64,000 nucleotides of DNA. Origin: Trichoplusia ni (lineage: Eukaryota > Arthropoda > Insecta > Lepidoptera > Noctuidae). The DNA lies in the NCBI RefSeq assembly GCF_003590095.1, contig NC_039478.1, positions 18,166,001 to 18,230,000 of the forward strand, in the 5' to 3' direction. This document shows positions 23,601-34,500 of this stretch, one piece after another; within the stretch, counting starts at the first letter, position 1; each line of letters begins with the position of its first letter. A program made the translations under genes and the position numbers. The notes under the pieces were generated by a model. It was not told where the DNA came from. It saw only the letters and a program-made list of their open reading frames with translations, and searched no databases.

Positions 23601-26600
23601 GTTTTCCTTCGAGATCTTACCATAGTGAGTGGTAAAGATACATAACAATATAGGACTGGTCTATGTCATAAATCAGTCGTTCCTAAGAACGTACGGAAGT
23701 GCAGTGAAGCACTATCACGTATTACAGCTGACAATGAGAATATAACAAGCGCGGTGATCAGTGCTGACTGCACATTGCGTAACATTCCCGATGGAGCTAG
23801 GATTGTGAGGAGGGATATTGTAACAATGCGATTGTAACATAAACAGTCTTATATAGTGGCGGACTGGAATAAGCTAACGCGAGATGAAACGAGTCTCTGC
23901 ATCGGACGAGTCGCGTTGGATCTGAAACAAGAATTTAAACTCATTTAGAATTGTGTCTGACATCCACTTAGAAGGGACAAGGGATGAAATCTTTTTCGAT
24001 ATAATATAAAGAATAACACAAAAGCTAGTAGCTTACAAATAAACAATAACGAATCATGAATGAAACCTCAAGAGGATGGTCCTAAAAGTGACAGTCACTT
24101 ATTCGTAAACTTGCGATGCACAATAGTTGACATTGATGCGAAAGTCGATAATAATGAGGTCCGTTGGGATCGTTCTAATAAAAGCTAAACATCTGCAGCG
24201 CTCGGCGCAAAAAATAATCTCACGTCAAGTACAGCGAGTTTCAATGAAGATGCAAAACTGTGGAGTCACTTGAACAACATCTTCACTCCACACCCTCGTG
24301 CTTCAAATGAAAACGATGACGTATCAGCTATTAAATTTAATAATCCATGTTCCATTGTTGTATGCGGTAACAAAAAGTTTCGCGATACGGAGAAATGCAT
24401 TGCCATTTTAAATTGGTTGTATTACGCTGTGACGAATTCAGCAATAAATCCGGGAAGGGGTGAAGAAAGATTAATATAGACCGAATGAGTCAGCGTTTAG
24501 TCACTTTTTGGATCAATAACTGCACCCTGTGCCCGGTGAATGGCCAGGGCATATTATGAATGGAAGTTTTTGTGATCAACAATACCAGTTGGTGTTATTA
24601 AATTCTTAACAGTTGGAACGTTGAAATCGAGACGTTAAACTGATGCAACTTTTCTATTTTGTGCAGTAGACGTATGATGATAAACAATCTATTAGTTTCT
24701 CACAAATGTCCCGTCTGCTCTATATTCGGGTTGGCAGTTACATCGTGAAGAGCGAACACGGCTGCGTCGTGAGAGAAGACACTATTAAAATAAGTTTGTC
24801 TGTTTAGTCAATTCGTTCGAACATTAACGAGCGAGTTAACTGCTTTAAATATAATTTATAGGCAAGTTTTCAGTGTCAGTCGACGTTGGTCGTCACGGAA
24901 TCCGCCGCCATAGACGTGGGTGACATTATTTAAGTTCCTGATGACTTCCCTCCGCAAATAGACGTCAGGGAATCGTTGACACCTATGGAATACGTTGCTT
25001 TTAATTACGTAAAACGCTCATTTACGTGAATTTATGCGAATACGCGAAACAAATAAATATCTTTATATATGGTGACGAAGAATTCGACCTTGTTCTATTC
25101 CCATGAGATACTCAATACGAAATATTTAATTTAAAGCAGTTTTGGGGGCAGGAATGTTTAGTATCTGATGTGAGTGAATTAGTGTTGTTTATTGTAGTCT
25201 GGTGCAGGGTCATTGTGATGGAGAGCCGTCATCGTAATTTTCGCGAAAAAGCAACATTTTTAAAAGTTTTCTATACAAAAGTCCACCCACCAGCGGCAGC
25301 GGTAAGCGAACCGATAATCGACCGCGTCCTATTTTAACACGCAAGAATAATACAATGAACAAAAAAATCGTAGTCTTGTATTCTCGCATAGCAACAAGGA
25401 ACGTTTATCAGAAATACGTAGTGCTACGTTATCAATCAGTTTCGTCATGGCCTCGATTTCGCCCACGCCCCGCCGTAATCTTGACTATTTACCCCGTTTC
25501 TTAATCCTACATTACCTCCAAACTAACACGACCCGCGCCAGATACTGATTCGTAACAAAGCTAGGGACCACGGTAATTTGCCGCCCTGTCCAGTCAGGAT
25601 AGAACTTCAAATCCTAGCATTAAGGTAACCCAGTGGTGTCATCGACACTGGTTCTGATACAGAAAGTCTTGCCAAGAATATCCCTTTCCTGATTACGACT
25701 TCCATCGGGTTTGAGTCTGATTATCGTATGTGTCCTCAATAGCCGATAATATTTATAAATTGTATAGCTGTTACTGTAATAAATTCTACCGATTTTATCT
25801 GTATGGTAATGTTATGATGCATTTCTTGGATTCTATCTTGGTAAGCCTGGGAATGTCTTTATCAGTTTATAATCGCGTCGTGGTAAACTTTAACGGATGG
25901 TCAACAATAATTAGTGTAAATTAGTGGAGGGGACCGGTAATGCGGCTCTATTGGCTATAAAAATTCATTGACTTTAAAGACAGTGGGAACCGAGGCGTTT
26001 CACTTTTGTTGATCCTACGTATTTTATGATCATCGTTTACGTATATTGGGACACTTTCGTTTTCAAAACAAATGTTACAGTCTACCGCTTTTATCTTAAT
26101 GGCTGTGAAACGAAAGTGAATATTGAAATGCTTTTAGAGACCATATAATTATAATTTCACATCGTAAACTAAATGAAACAGTGTTAGTTGCGTTTGTTAA
26201 GTCTAAAAACGTATAGTCAACGTTTGTTCTCAGATATCAATTGTAACAAAAGCACTATTTGATTTCAAACATTCACACTGAGCAGTTACTCCGTGAACGT
26301 TATAAACTGCTGGTTCTTGACGTAGTATTATATTTGATTATGTTACACACCCATTCTATTTCGAACTAGCCATCGTATGCCAAAATCGCCAGACGGTTTA
26401 ATTGCAATTTTATATCCGCTAACCGCACATTCTGTAGCCGATTTTGTTATCTGTATTAACATCATATTCCGTAACGGTTACTGAGCAATTTTATAATTAA
26501 ATAATACAATTTAATGTAGGATGTGGTTTAACACAATGTGAGATGTTATAATTGTGTTGCAGCATGCATTAGCATAAGCGCACAACTTGAGCACCAATTA

Positions 26601-26880
26601 TTACGGTGAAATTTACTTATTAAATGTTAAACAATTAAAATTAATGAACTGTATAATGTTATAATTAAAACGTTTCTTTAGCATATCGAAACGATTGCAG
26701 CTAAGTGCGTCATGTTATGGAATTTAGTGTACTCCGCACATATTTCTATACTTGAATGAACAGCGAAAATTCGATCAACACTTGTACACATTTTGGCGAA
26801 CAATGTGAAAAATTACGCGAGTGGTTCGCGGATTCTATTCATGTAAGTTGACTAGTAGATAACATATAAAAAGGTTACCA
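20660..26880. other. Long stretch with no recognised gene
   Basis: Over six kilobases with only scattered chance frames, the longest about 74 codons. Weak features noticed: a lone tRNA B-box-like sequence near 22328-22338 on the minus strand without the rest of a tRNA, and a TATA-like GGCTATAAAAA near 25953. Neither is supported by partners. No repeat family recognised. Confidence 0.35.
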
Positions 26881-26892
26881 AGTACATTACAT

Positions 26893-26900
26893 TGACGTCA
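26893..26900. promoter_or_regulatory. Perfect CRE palindrome
   Basis: The sequence reads ATTGACGTCATTGC. A TATA-like CATATAAAAAGG lies upstream near 26865 on the plus strand, so the CRE would fall at about the start site of any plus transcript, which is unusual. It is treated as an isolated site. Confidence 0.4.
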
Positions 26901-28040
26901 TTGCACAATCATAGTCTTAATTATAATCCATAGAAACTGACCCGTTGACATACATTTATATATTCAGTGGATTTCATTGTAAGAACAATGGGCACATTTA
27001 CCGTGGCAACAGAACGGCGCAGCTGAACAAATCGCTTACAATGCCCGTATAAAACCTTTCAGTACGTGTTCCAACGAATGTGACGCAAATAATTCTTATT
27101 ATAACAGGATTCCGAGGCAGGGGTGTAGATTCCAAGTCTAGATCACATTTATGGGGCATTCCGAGACAAACTAGTTCCCGATATTCATGAGAGTCGCTCG
27201 GCTCATTTCAAATGCCACGTCTCGAGTTTCGGATAAGTAAAATACCGGACATGTTTTTATTATAATTATCTTTATTTTGTGGCTGTCCTTGCACTGTGTT
27301 ATCAGCAGTTCACGTTTTGTATTGAGTTTGCTAAAATAATAGTAGTATTAAAAAAAGTATTCGTAATGATTTCTAGATTCCCGCGTGATATTTATCATGA
27401 GATTAGAACAGGTCTTGCGAGTTCACGTGCCTCAGACTTACGTAACACACACGTGAACGCTTTATCACTGCTGCTCTGTAGCTACTACGTATATAAATAA
27501 TTCACAGCGCATTAAACGACGAAAATCTTGAATACAATTAAACAAGAATACATTTTCGTACGAAGACAAATTCTTTGCTTGTAAAATTCCAATACGGAGC
27601 AACGAAATGTATTTAAACAGAGGTTTTGTAACAATTCAAACATTGTGTAATTGTATGGTAAATGATTCAACGTCGAACAGAACATGCATATCATCCTACG
27701 ATGATTCGATTTTCCTTGTTTATCTATAAGCATTTTTTTACATCAATCCCATGTTTTTTACCCGTTTACTGGCCCTTTATCGCTCGACACCATGAAATTG
27801 CCTTCTAAATGAAACTTTTAAATGATTTAGAAAAAAATGTAATAAAAATAGCTACTATTTATTGAAATTCCGAGAATTTTCGATACTGTAATCATATGAC
27901 ACATTGGTTTCCGATATCTGCCTGGTTATTTGGCTAGACAGTACTACACTATACATGGTGTGTTTATTTAGCAATAGCAAACACTAGTGAAAATATGAGT
28001 ATAGATGTATTACATGAATAATTGTTTGACTAAAGCTACT
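26901..28040. other. Non-coding
   Basis: Two short chance frames (27279-27500 on +, 27512-27733 on -) and otherwise AT-rich sequence. Nothing recognised. Confidence 0.35.
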
Positions 28041-28049
28041 GCGGCCCCT

Positions 28050-28124
28050 TTTATCGATGTGTTATCTATCGATAAACGGGCACCGCATCGACATAATTGA
28101 AGGCCGGGGGAAATTATCGATAAT
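28050..28124. promoter_or_regulatory. DRE/BEAF-type motif cluster, part 1
   Basis: TTTATCGATG (28050-28059) is followed by two perfect DRE octamers TATCGATA at 28067-28074 and 28115-28122, the latter within the 12-bp palindrome ATTATCGATAAT. TATCGATA is bound by DREF at housekeeping promoters in flies, and its CGATA halves are bound by the insulator protein BEAF-32. The clustering within 75 bases is unlikely by chance. Whether moths use the motif in the same way is inference. Confidence 0.5.
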
Positions 28125-28587
28125 CGCCGGACAGCTCACTGCTCGATTAGATTATAGAGATTTATTATTTAAGATAAATGTGTCAATCCTCTGGTGTCGT
28201 GAAGAAATGTAATTGATTTGTGTGTAATTGCGAGGTCGGTTGTTAATCACTTGTTTTATATTTATTGCTTTGGACACTATCTTGGTGATCCTTTCCGTTT
28301 GTATTTATCAACTTAAAAGAATTACCTGGTAATCGCTTGTAGCTTCATGCACTTGTGCAAAAATCACTCAAGCTGCAAAATTAAAACAAATGCTAAAATT
28401 ATAACGATTTGAAAACTTCATAATTTCCTTCGCGGAGTTTGGTTACGCGATTATAACAATTTAACTTAATTAAATAAAGTACTTAATCACGTGTCTAATT
28501 TAATCAAACTGCTTACGCGATATTACCAAGGTTATGCATTGATAGCGACGTATGGTATTAAAGTATTATTTATAATGTTACGTTATG

Positions 28588-28614
28588 TAATATCGATACT
28601 CGATATCGATATTA
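28588..28614. promoter_or_regulatory. DRE palindromic hairpin, part 2 of the cluster
   Basis: An 11-bp perfect inverted repeat, TAATATCGATA and its complement around the five-base spacer CTCGA, places two perfect DRE octamers (28591-28598 and 28604-28611) head to head. It lies about 470 bases from the first DRE cluster. As DNA it is a symmetric double binding site; as RNA it would be a short hairpin. Confidence 0.5.
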
Positions 28615-29280
28615 TATTGAATCTATAACGGTCCAATCTCTATGCGCTGTGTTGATATGGCTACGATGATTAATGTCGAAATATTTAGTTAAATAAATGA
28701 ATAAAAATAAATTCAATGCAGATTTTAGAGGTTTTAAAAACAGAAGCATACTATTAAAACCCATATTAACTTTAAAGTAAATGGAGGTTATTTTTCAGGA
28801 TATTTTATTTAGAATGGTAAATATATATTTTAAAGCCGACAGTAAGTTTTAATAAGAAATGTTCGGTTGAATATACAAAAGTATGCTTTAGATTTGTAAA
28901 ACCACTAAAATAAACGTTTGTGTAAATATGTATATTTGTTTAATAATATTTACCATGGCCGCAAGTGGTGTCTGGTGGCGTTACATGTAGGTACCTGCAA
29001 GTAACAAAAGACATGTAAATTATATTGACATTGTATACACGTTTCACAGAGTTACCTAACTGTATAATGATGACATGTCTCATATTATTTCATGAAGTGA
29101 CACGAATTTCGACTAACGTCCATAGTCTTTGGTGATACAAAAATTGAATGTAAAATATTTCTTCTATTACGACAATACCTAGATAACGTTGCACTACTAT
29201 CATACAATAACCTACATCTATCTACGTCTACTTATTTCATGCACCCAACATCGCAAAAATCGATCTTTCCCAAACCAGCG
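28615..29280. other. Non-coding
   Basis: AT-rich, with no open frame or repeat recognised. Confidence 0.35.
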
Positions 29281-29740
29281 CGCACACACACACACAAGTT
29301 TCATTCTAACCCCCGCCCCCCGCTCGTACGTACCCCGCACTAATGCAGCTCACTAAAACGCAATAAAAAAGTGTACGTCAAACTGACAAGCAACTACTAC
29401 TCCATTACTATTTTCCCATCCCCGTGCATCCGACTCCAAGTTAAAACGGAGCGTAATGAAAAAAAAATCAATAAAACCGCAGTCCGACCTCAGACAGGGA
29501 AACATAAATACAATCTCCATTCACAGAGTATAAGCACACTAGACGCACACAAGCAGCGGATGCAGCCGATTGCACCGCGCCACACGCGTCCTACACCCGC
29601 CGTCACGCACACACTCACACAATACTACGATAGTACTATAATGAGTACTATAAACGGCGCTTCATTTTCCGACCTAACTTGCAGCCTACGTATCCGAGCG
29701 CCACCGGCAAATATTACGCGAAACTCAACCTTATGACATT
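29281..29740. other. C/A-rich, CpG-bearing stretch with short (CA)n and an open frame
   Basis: A (CA)n run (about 29284-29296) and a C-rich tract precede a plus-strand frame open for 121 codons (29371-29736). Its peptide is rich in T, S, N and H, as expected from AC-rich low-complexity DNA, so I do not call it a gene. GCGCCACCGG (29698-29707) is, on the other strand, close to the insect CTCF core GGTGGCGC. Confidence 0.35.
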
Positions 29741-30930
29741 ACGCCAAGACACGAAGCTGCATAGCTACCTCTCAGACATGAAAACTGTATTTTATATTTT
29801 ACAATCAAGCGCCAACAGATGAAATGGAACTTTACGTGCATTAGATAAGGTTGAATCTGGTTTGCGTGGAGTTTGTATATAGGATGTTAGTATGTAGGAG
29901 GTCTGTAGTGAGACGTCTGCCGACTCAGACGTGTCTATTTATAGAGATTGCGATTAACTTTAGCGCTCGTTGCAGTTAATGGCGATGCAGGGAGGCTCGA
30001 CAGTTGTGAAGTTTTGCCATCGACTGTTGGTTTCAGTTTAATCGATTGTTTATGTAGCGGTTAGACAGCTTCCCGATGAAGTTGTACGGGAGTTTGTTTT
30101 TTTGTTCAATGGCTTTTGAACGTTTCAGGCGTTTCGAACGATAAAAGTTCATACAAGGGATTTTTTCATTTAACGCTTGTTTGCAGAAATTCCTTGAAAA
30201 ATAAACGTCTAAAGGACAGTCTCCCCAGTTTCTAGCATAAAACAGTACTTACAGTGCGGCTAGAGGAACAAGTAGTGTAAGTTAGATCTGAAGATTAGAT
30301 TTAACCGTTACACTAACACACCGCAATGTGACATGAACCCGATAGTGTTTCAATTTATTTATCCTTATCTGGTTAACTGTTTCAAACAAGATGATTATCA
30401 ATAGGAAACGACACATCAATAGAATTTGCCGAAATTATAGATATTGTAATGACTCTAGGATGTAAAAACGGATCTGATTGGGTTTGCGTAAGTAAAACAG
30501 ATATCACTATTTGGCCTTATTTCATTATGTACATACAACTATGTATGTGGTAATATTATACAGATTAGATCATTTTCACTAAACGGATTGAGCTAAAATA
30601 TTAACAAAATTACAAAGTATATGTTTTTAAGTCCCAAGAATTTAGATTTTTATTCCAAACGGTATTACCCATTGCGGATAGCAGATAGACGATTCATGTT
30701 TATCTTTAAAAGGTAGGTATTAAGCCTAACACGTACGTGAAGCTAATAATTATCTTGGATACCGACACAATTAAAGAGCTGTTGGAATGTCATTTTATCC
30801 AACGAAGGGTGACAACAAGATTGCACTTGGTTATCATCTTATAAAGACAAATTACATAAGATTAATCAATGAAAACAGTAAGGTTAATACATCGGCCTAC
30901 ATTCGCTGGCCCGTGGCTAATCAGCGAGGT
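29741..30930. other. Non-coding
   Basis: A TATA-like CTATTTATAG near 29935 is followed by a GCAGTT initiator-like sequence near 29972, but the spacing (about 38 bases) is too long to trust. Otherwise nothing recognised. Confidence 0.35.
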
Positions 30931-30942
30931 TGCGCATGCGCA
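30931..30942. promoter_or_regulatory. Perfect palindromic NRF-1/Ewg site
   Basis: TGCGCATGCGCA is the ideal symmetric NRF-1 site, set in GCGAGGTTGCGCATGCGCAG. In the AT-rich background a chance 12-base match is very improbable. Such sites usually lie within 100 bases of a transcription start. A plus-strand frame passes through it (30787-30981) but lacks coding character. Confidence 0.55.
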
Positions 30943-31313
30943 GGGCACGATCACAAAGATATCGCGATCATTATCGTTTAACTTATTGATAAGTTTGAAC
31001 TACTAGTTCACTGTTAGTATAAATATTTTGTTTGTATTATAGGTTAAGTTCTTGTTGTCGTCAAATAAACCTAAATTTGTTTTAATTAGTTGTTTTGGGG
31101 ATGTTCTGAATGTCAAATACGAAGTTTATTGGCATTAGTGATTTATTTTACTACACTGCGTCAAAAAAGGGTATTTTTCTGTAACTTCATAAACAGTTAG
31201 GATGGTTAGTAAAAAACCAAAATTTCTCTCCATTACGAGATTCGTATGTTTCCGGTTTTACATTATATTGATCAATAAAATGGCACGTAACAAGTTACGG
31301 TACATTTTGCGTT

Positions 31314-31571
31314 TCACAATTTTCCATTGAGAGAAACTTGATTTTTCGATAATGGAGCTGCGTATGGAGCCCATGTGTTCCATGGGCACAGTTCATGGGA
31401 GTTGCGCAACACGCGTGTCAAGTATGAAGGTCTTAAAATTGCAATAGTGCATACATAATAACCGCTTGTTGGACGGACGTTTACCGAGGCTGGTTTTTTG
31501 TTGCATTTCCCTCCATTATTACAACAAATTGCGCAGAAAGATAAGCGCTCAGTTCGCACTGTTTTATTCAA
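31314..31571 (-). other. 85-codon open frame, unidentified, with an internal hairpin
   Basis: The minus strand is open from an ATG at 31571 to 31314. The peptide (with AICCNNGGKCNKKPASVNV and NSHELCPWNTWAPYAAPLS) is not low-complexity and could be a remnant of a gene or transposon, but no motif is recognised. A seven-pair hairpin, GCCCATG..CATGGGC, sits at 31369-31387 within it. To the left, CACTGCGTCAAAAAAGGG near 31154 faintly recalls a Tc1/mariner end, with no partner found. Confidence 0.2.
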
Positions 31572-31599
31572 TCCCTAGTTCATGAACTTGGTACTAAGA

Positions 31600-34500
31600 G
31601 ATTTCTCACGTAGTGTAACGGGATGTGGCAGTCATTTGTATGTCATAGGATCCATTAACCTATTGTAATACTAGCTTCGTAAAAATCATTCGCTTGTTAG
31701 TGGAACCTTCATTTGTTTCTTCATCATCATTAAGCAGAGGTAAACGTGTGTGGCGAGGAAACTCATTTCCACAAGTAAACGTTAAGTAGCAGAAACTACT
31801 ATAATTTAGTCGAGAGTTTCACACTTTAAACATGACGTAAGCTTCTTGACAAATTGAGACAATGTTAATTTACTGTTATTTTTGTCTGGACTCCGAAATA
31901 GACCTTTCATGCAGTATTCATGTTTATTTTAAATAAAAGGGAGTTAGGGTAATTAGACAAAATGTTTCCTTAAAAATAAAATCTTTAATAACCTTAAAGC
32001 TTATACATATAGCCATATCTTTATCGAGAGTCACGGACATAAACTGTTGATCACGAAACAAAGTATCGTGTCAGCGCAAACCAGTACAAATATCGGAATC
32101 ATATCGAATGCCAGCGCAAGGTTCTTTCGATTCACCGCGGCCTCCACAAACAATAACCATAGTCAACGCACACCCCACCAAGCAACAAAATAAGCCTACC
32201 TGTTCTATTAAAAATAACAACGAAAAACCAAAATCGATTTAAATCACACACGTTGATTATATAAACGTTTAATTTGTCTCGGTAAGCGCAGGCGCGGAAT
32301 GGGTTAAAAGATTATAATGGATACTCATTTTAGTACATGGTTGCGATTTATGATCCTTTCAAAATGAACCGTGTTCGGAATATACTTTGTCTCAGGAATC
32401 TTCGTATGAATCATTCATCAGTCAAGGTGAAATCTGTCATGGGTTGCCTCTTGAAGGCACATTACATGGGTGGTAATAAATTCATGGGTAGCATTAAATA
32501 TATCCGGGATTTGAAGATGAATATAGCTTTTTCTTTTCGTGGTTTTTTATAGACCTCACTTTTTATATGTTTTGACAAGATTCTTCTTGCAAAGAAGCGA
32601 CTGACTATTTGACAACAAGGGCAACAAGATGTCCTTTGGTATGACTGATTGTAAGACTTAGGTACTAGCTGCCAACTACCCGTAACGACTGTCAAAGTTG
32701 TATTAACAATTGAAACAATTTAACGCGTTTTCCAAAACTTGGAGGAACTCGTTATGACATAGATGGTCACCTATTTACGGACCGACGGTATCAAGCGTAT
32801 CTTGGCCTGTGATCGACAAACTTTTGCAGTTGTAGCTTAGCCACGAGTTCAATTGCGAATCAAAATACTACACACGTATTCAACTTCACTCTTGAAAAAC
32901 TTTGAATAAGAGTACAAAACTTGTTCATCGTTGACATATCAAAATTCGTCATACGAAACAACACATTAACTACTTACATTTCTATCACAAATATCGTTCG
33001 CCCTACTTGTTGCTCTAATGATATCCGTTTGCATTGTGTATTCAAATCTATTTACAATTGAAGAGACATAACATGCCATTAAGTCATTGCGTATAAATGA
33101 TATGGCGAGGCCGCTATTACCTCGGCCTGAGGACAAAGTTCTAAGAACCGCGTCAACACTTACCACTTAGTACTGAGATACAAATAGAAGTAAAAGAGTA
33201 CAAGTAAAACGAAATTAGTAAGGTGGTAATTAAAATCTATTGACATAAGCAAGAGTATTTTAGTATGAAGCTTAGACTTATCCTGTCTCACATTTTCAAG
33301 CTAAAAAGAGTCACCTCAAATAAAACCGTTTCTATTCTTAATTCAGAAAATATTTTCTTGTTTTGTCTCTCGATTGATAATAAACTTTTATAGTTTTTAA
33401 TATCTAAAGACTAAAGACGAATGCCTATATATGGATTTAGACATCTACAAAGTCTCTGAGCATGGAATTTTAATTAAAATTTTCAATGGCAAGCAATACA
33501 ATACAAAGTTTAGTGTAGGCATCGGGCATCAAGCTGAGACAGCAAAGTCATAAATATCGGCATTCTATTGTAAGGAGTAATATAACAAAGTATGAAACAT
33601 GTGCATTGCACGGCGTCGCCGCGGCCGGCGTGAACCGTAATGAACACATGACTGCGCTACACGACAGCCGAGCGAGACTTCTCACGCAACACACGAATAC
33701 ACTGGATTCAATACGCTTCGAGAGTATGATATCTCATAGAGTTTTGAAACATTCACAAGTTTATTTCCTAGAGTATTTATTTATTTAGTATGGGGACAAA
33801 AAACAGTAACATATTGGATATAAACTTATGCTTAATTGATAAACATGTAACCCACAATAATGTCCACAAGCAAACAAGGATATGATTGCGGAAAGACGTG
33901 AGTGAGAACTAGTTACTTAAGCTATGATTCTATAGATAGTTAAGAGGGTTATTACGAAATTGCTCAGTTTATGCTTATTTTTACCAATGTTACTCAGTCA
34001 ACAACTTAATATCTTTTCTTTTGAATTGAGGGTTATATAGGGAAAATATATCGAGGTCCTTAATAAGTGTTATCAATTTCAAGAAGACGATGAATGGCGT
34101 CTCATTGATAAGCAAAGGTTAGATCCTCAGTTGAAAATTTATTCGCTAAAATTTCTTATGTTAGCCGAAATACAAATAATTTTTCATAGAATATTTGATT
34201 GTTCCAGTTGAAACGCTTCAAGCGACGATTCCACAATCATAAGGCCACGTCAACATTAACGGCGTTTAGTTTCATGCAAGTTTGACATACAAGGTTTACG
34301 GTGTATAACAAAGGCAATCTAGATAAGGGAGATTAAAATTCTCGAAGTAGTGAGTAGTAGTGTTACGTCAGTCGATTGGTCATGGCGTGAACAGTCCGCT
34401 TGACTGGATTTACGATATTTTGTTTGTCAAGTGCTAGCTAATTGGTTAGTGCACTCTTAGGACAGGTTTGGTTGTTCGAAATCATGCTGATGTCATTTCT

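Noticed and set aside
25950..25990. TATA-like GGCTATAAAAA with ACAGTGG downstream
   Set aside because: The spacing is about 26 bases, too short, and the ATTGG beside it is too close to act as a CCAAT box.
29371..29736. 121-codon plus-strand frame
   Set aside because: The DNA is A/C-rich low-complexity sequence in which stops are rare. The peptide is T/S/N/H-rich with no domain, and no splice or start evidence supports it.
29935..29980. TATTTATAG with a GCAGTT initiator-like sequence
   Set aside because: The 38-base spacing does not fit a TATA-initiator pair.
31150..31175. Tc1/mariner-like end (CACTGCGTCAAAAAAGGG)
   Set aside because: No inverted partner or TA duplication was found within 1 kb, and no transposase remnant is recognisable.
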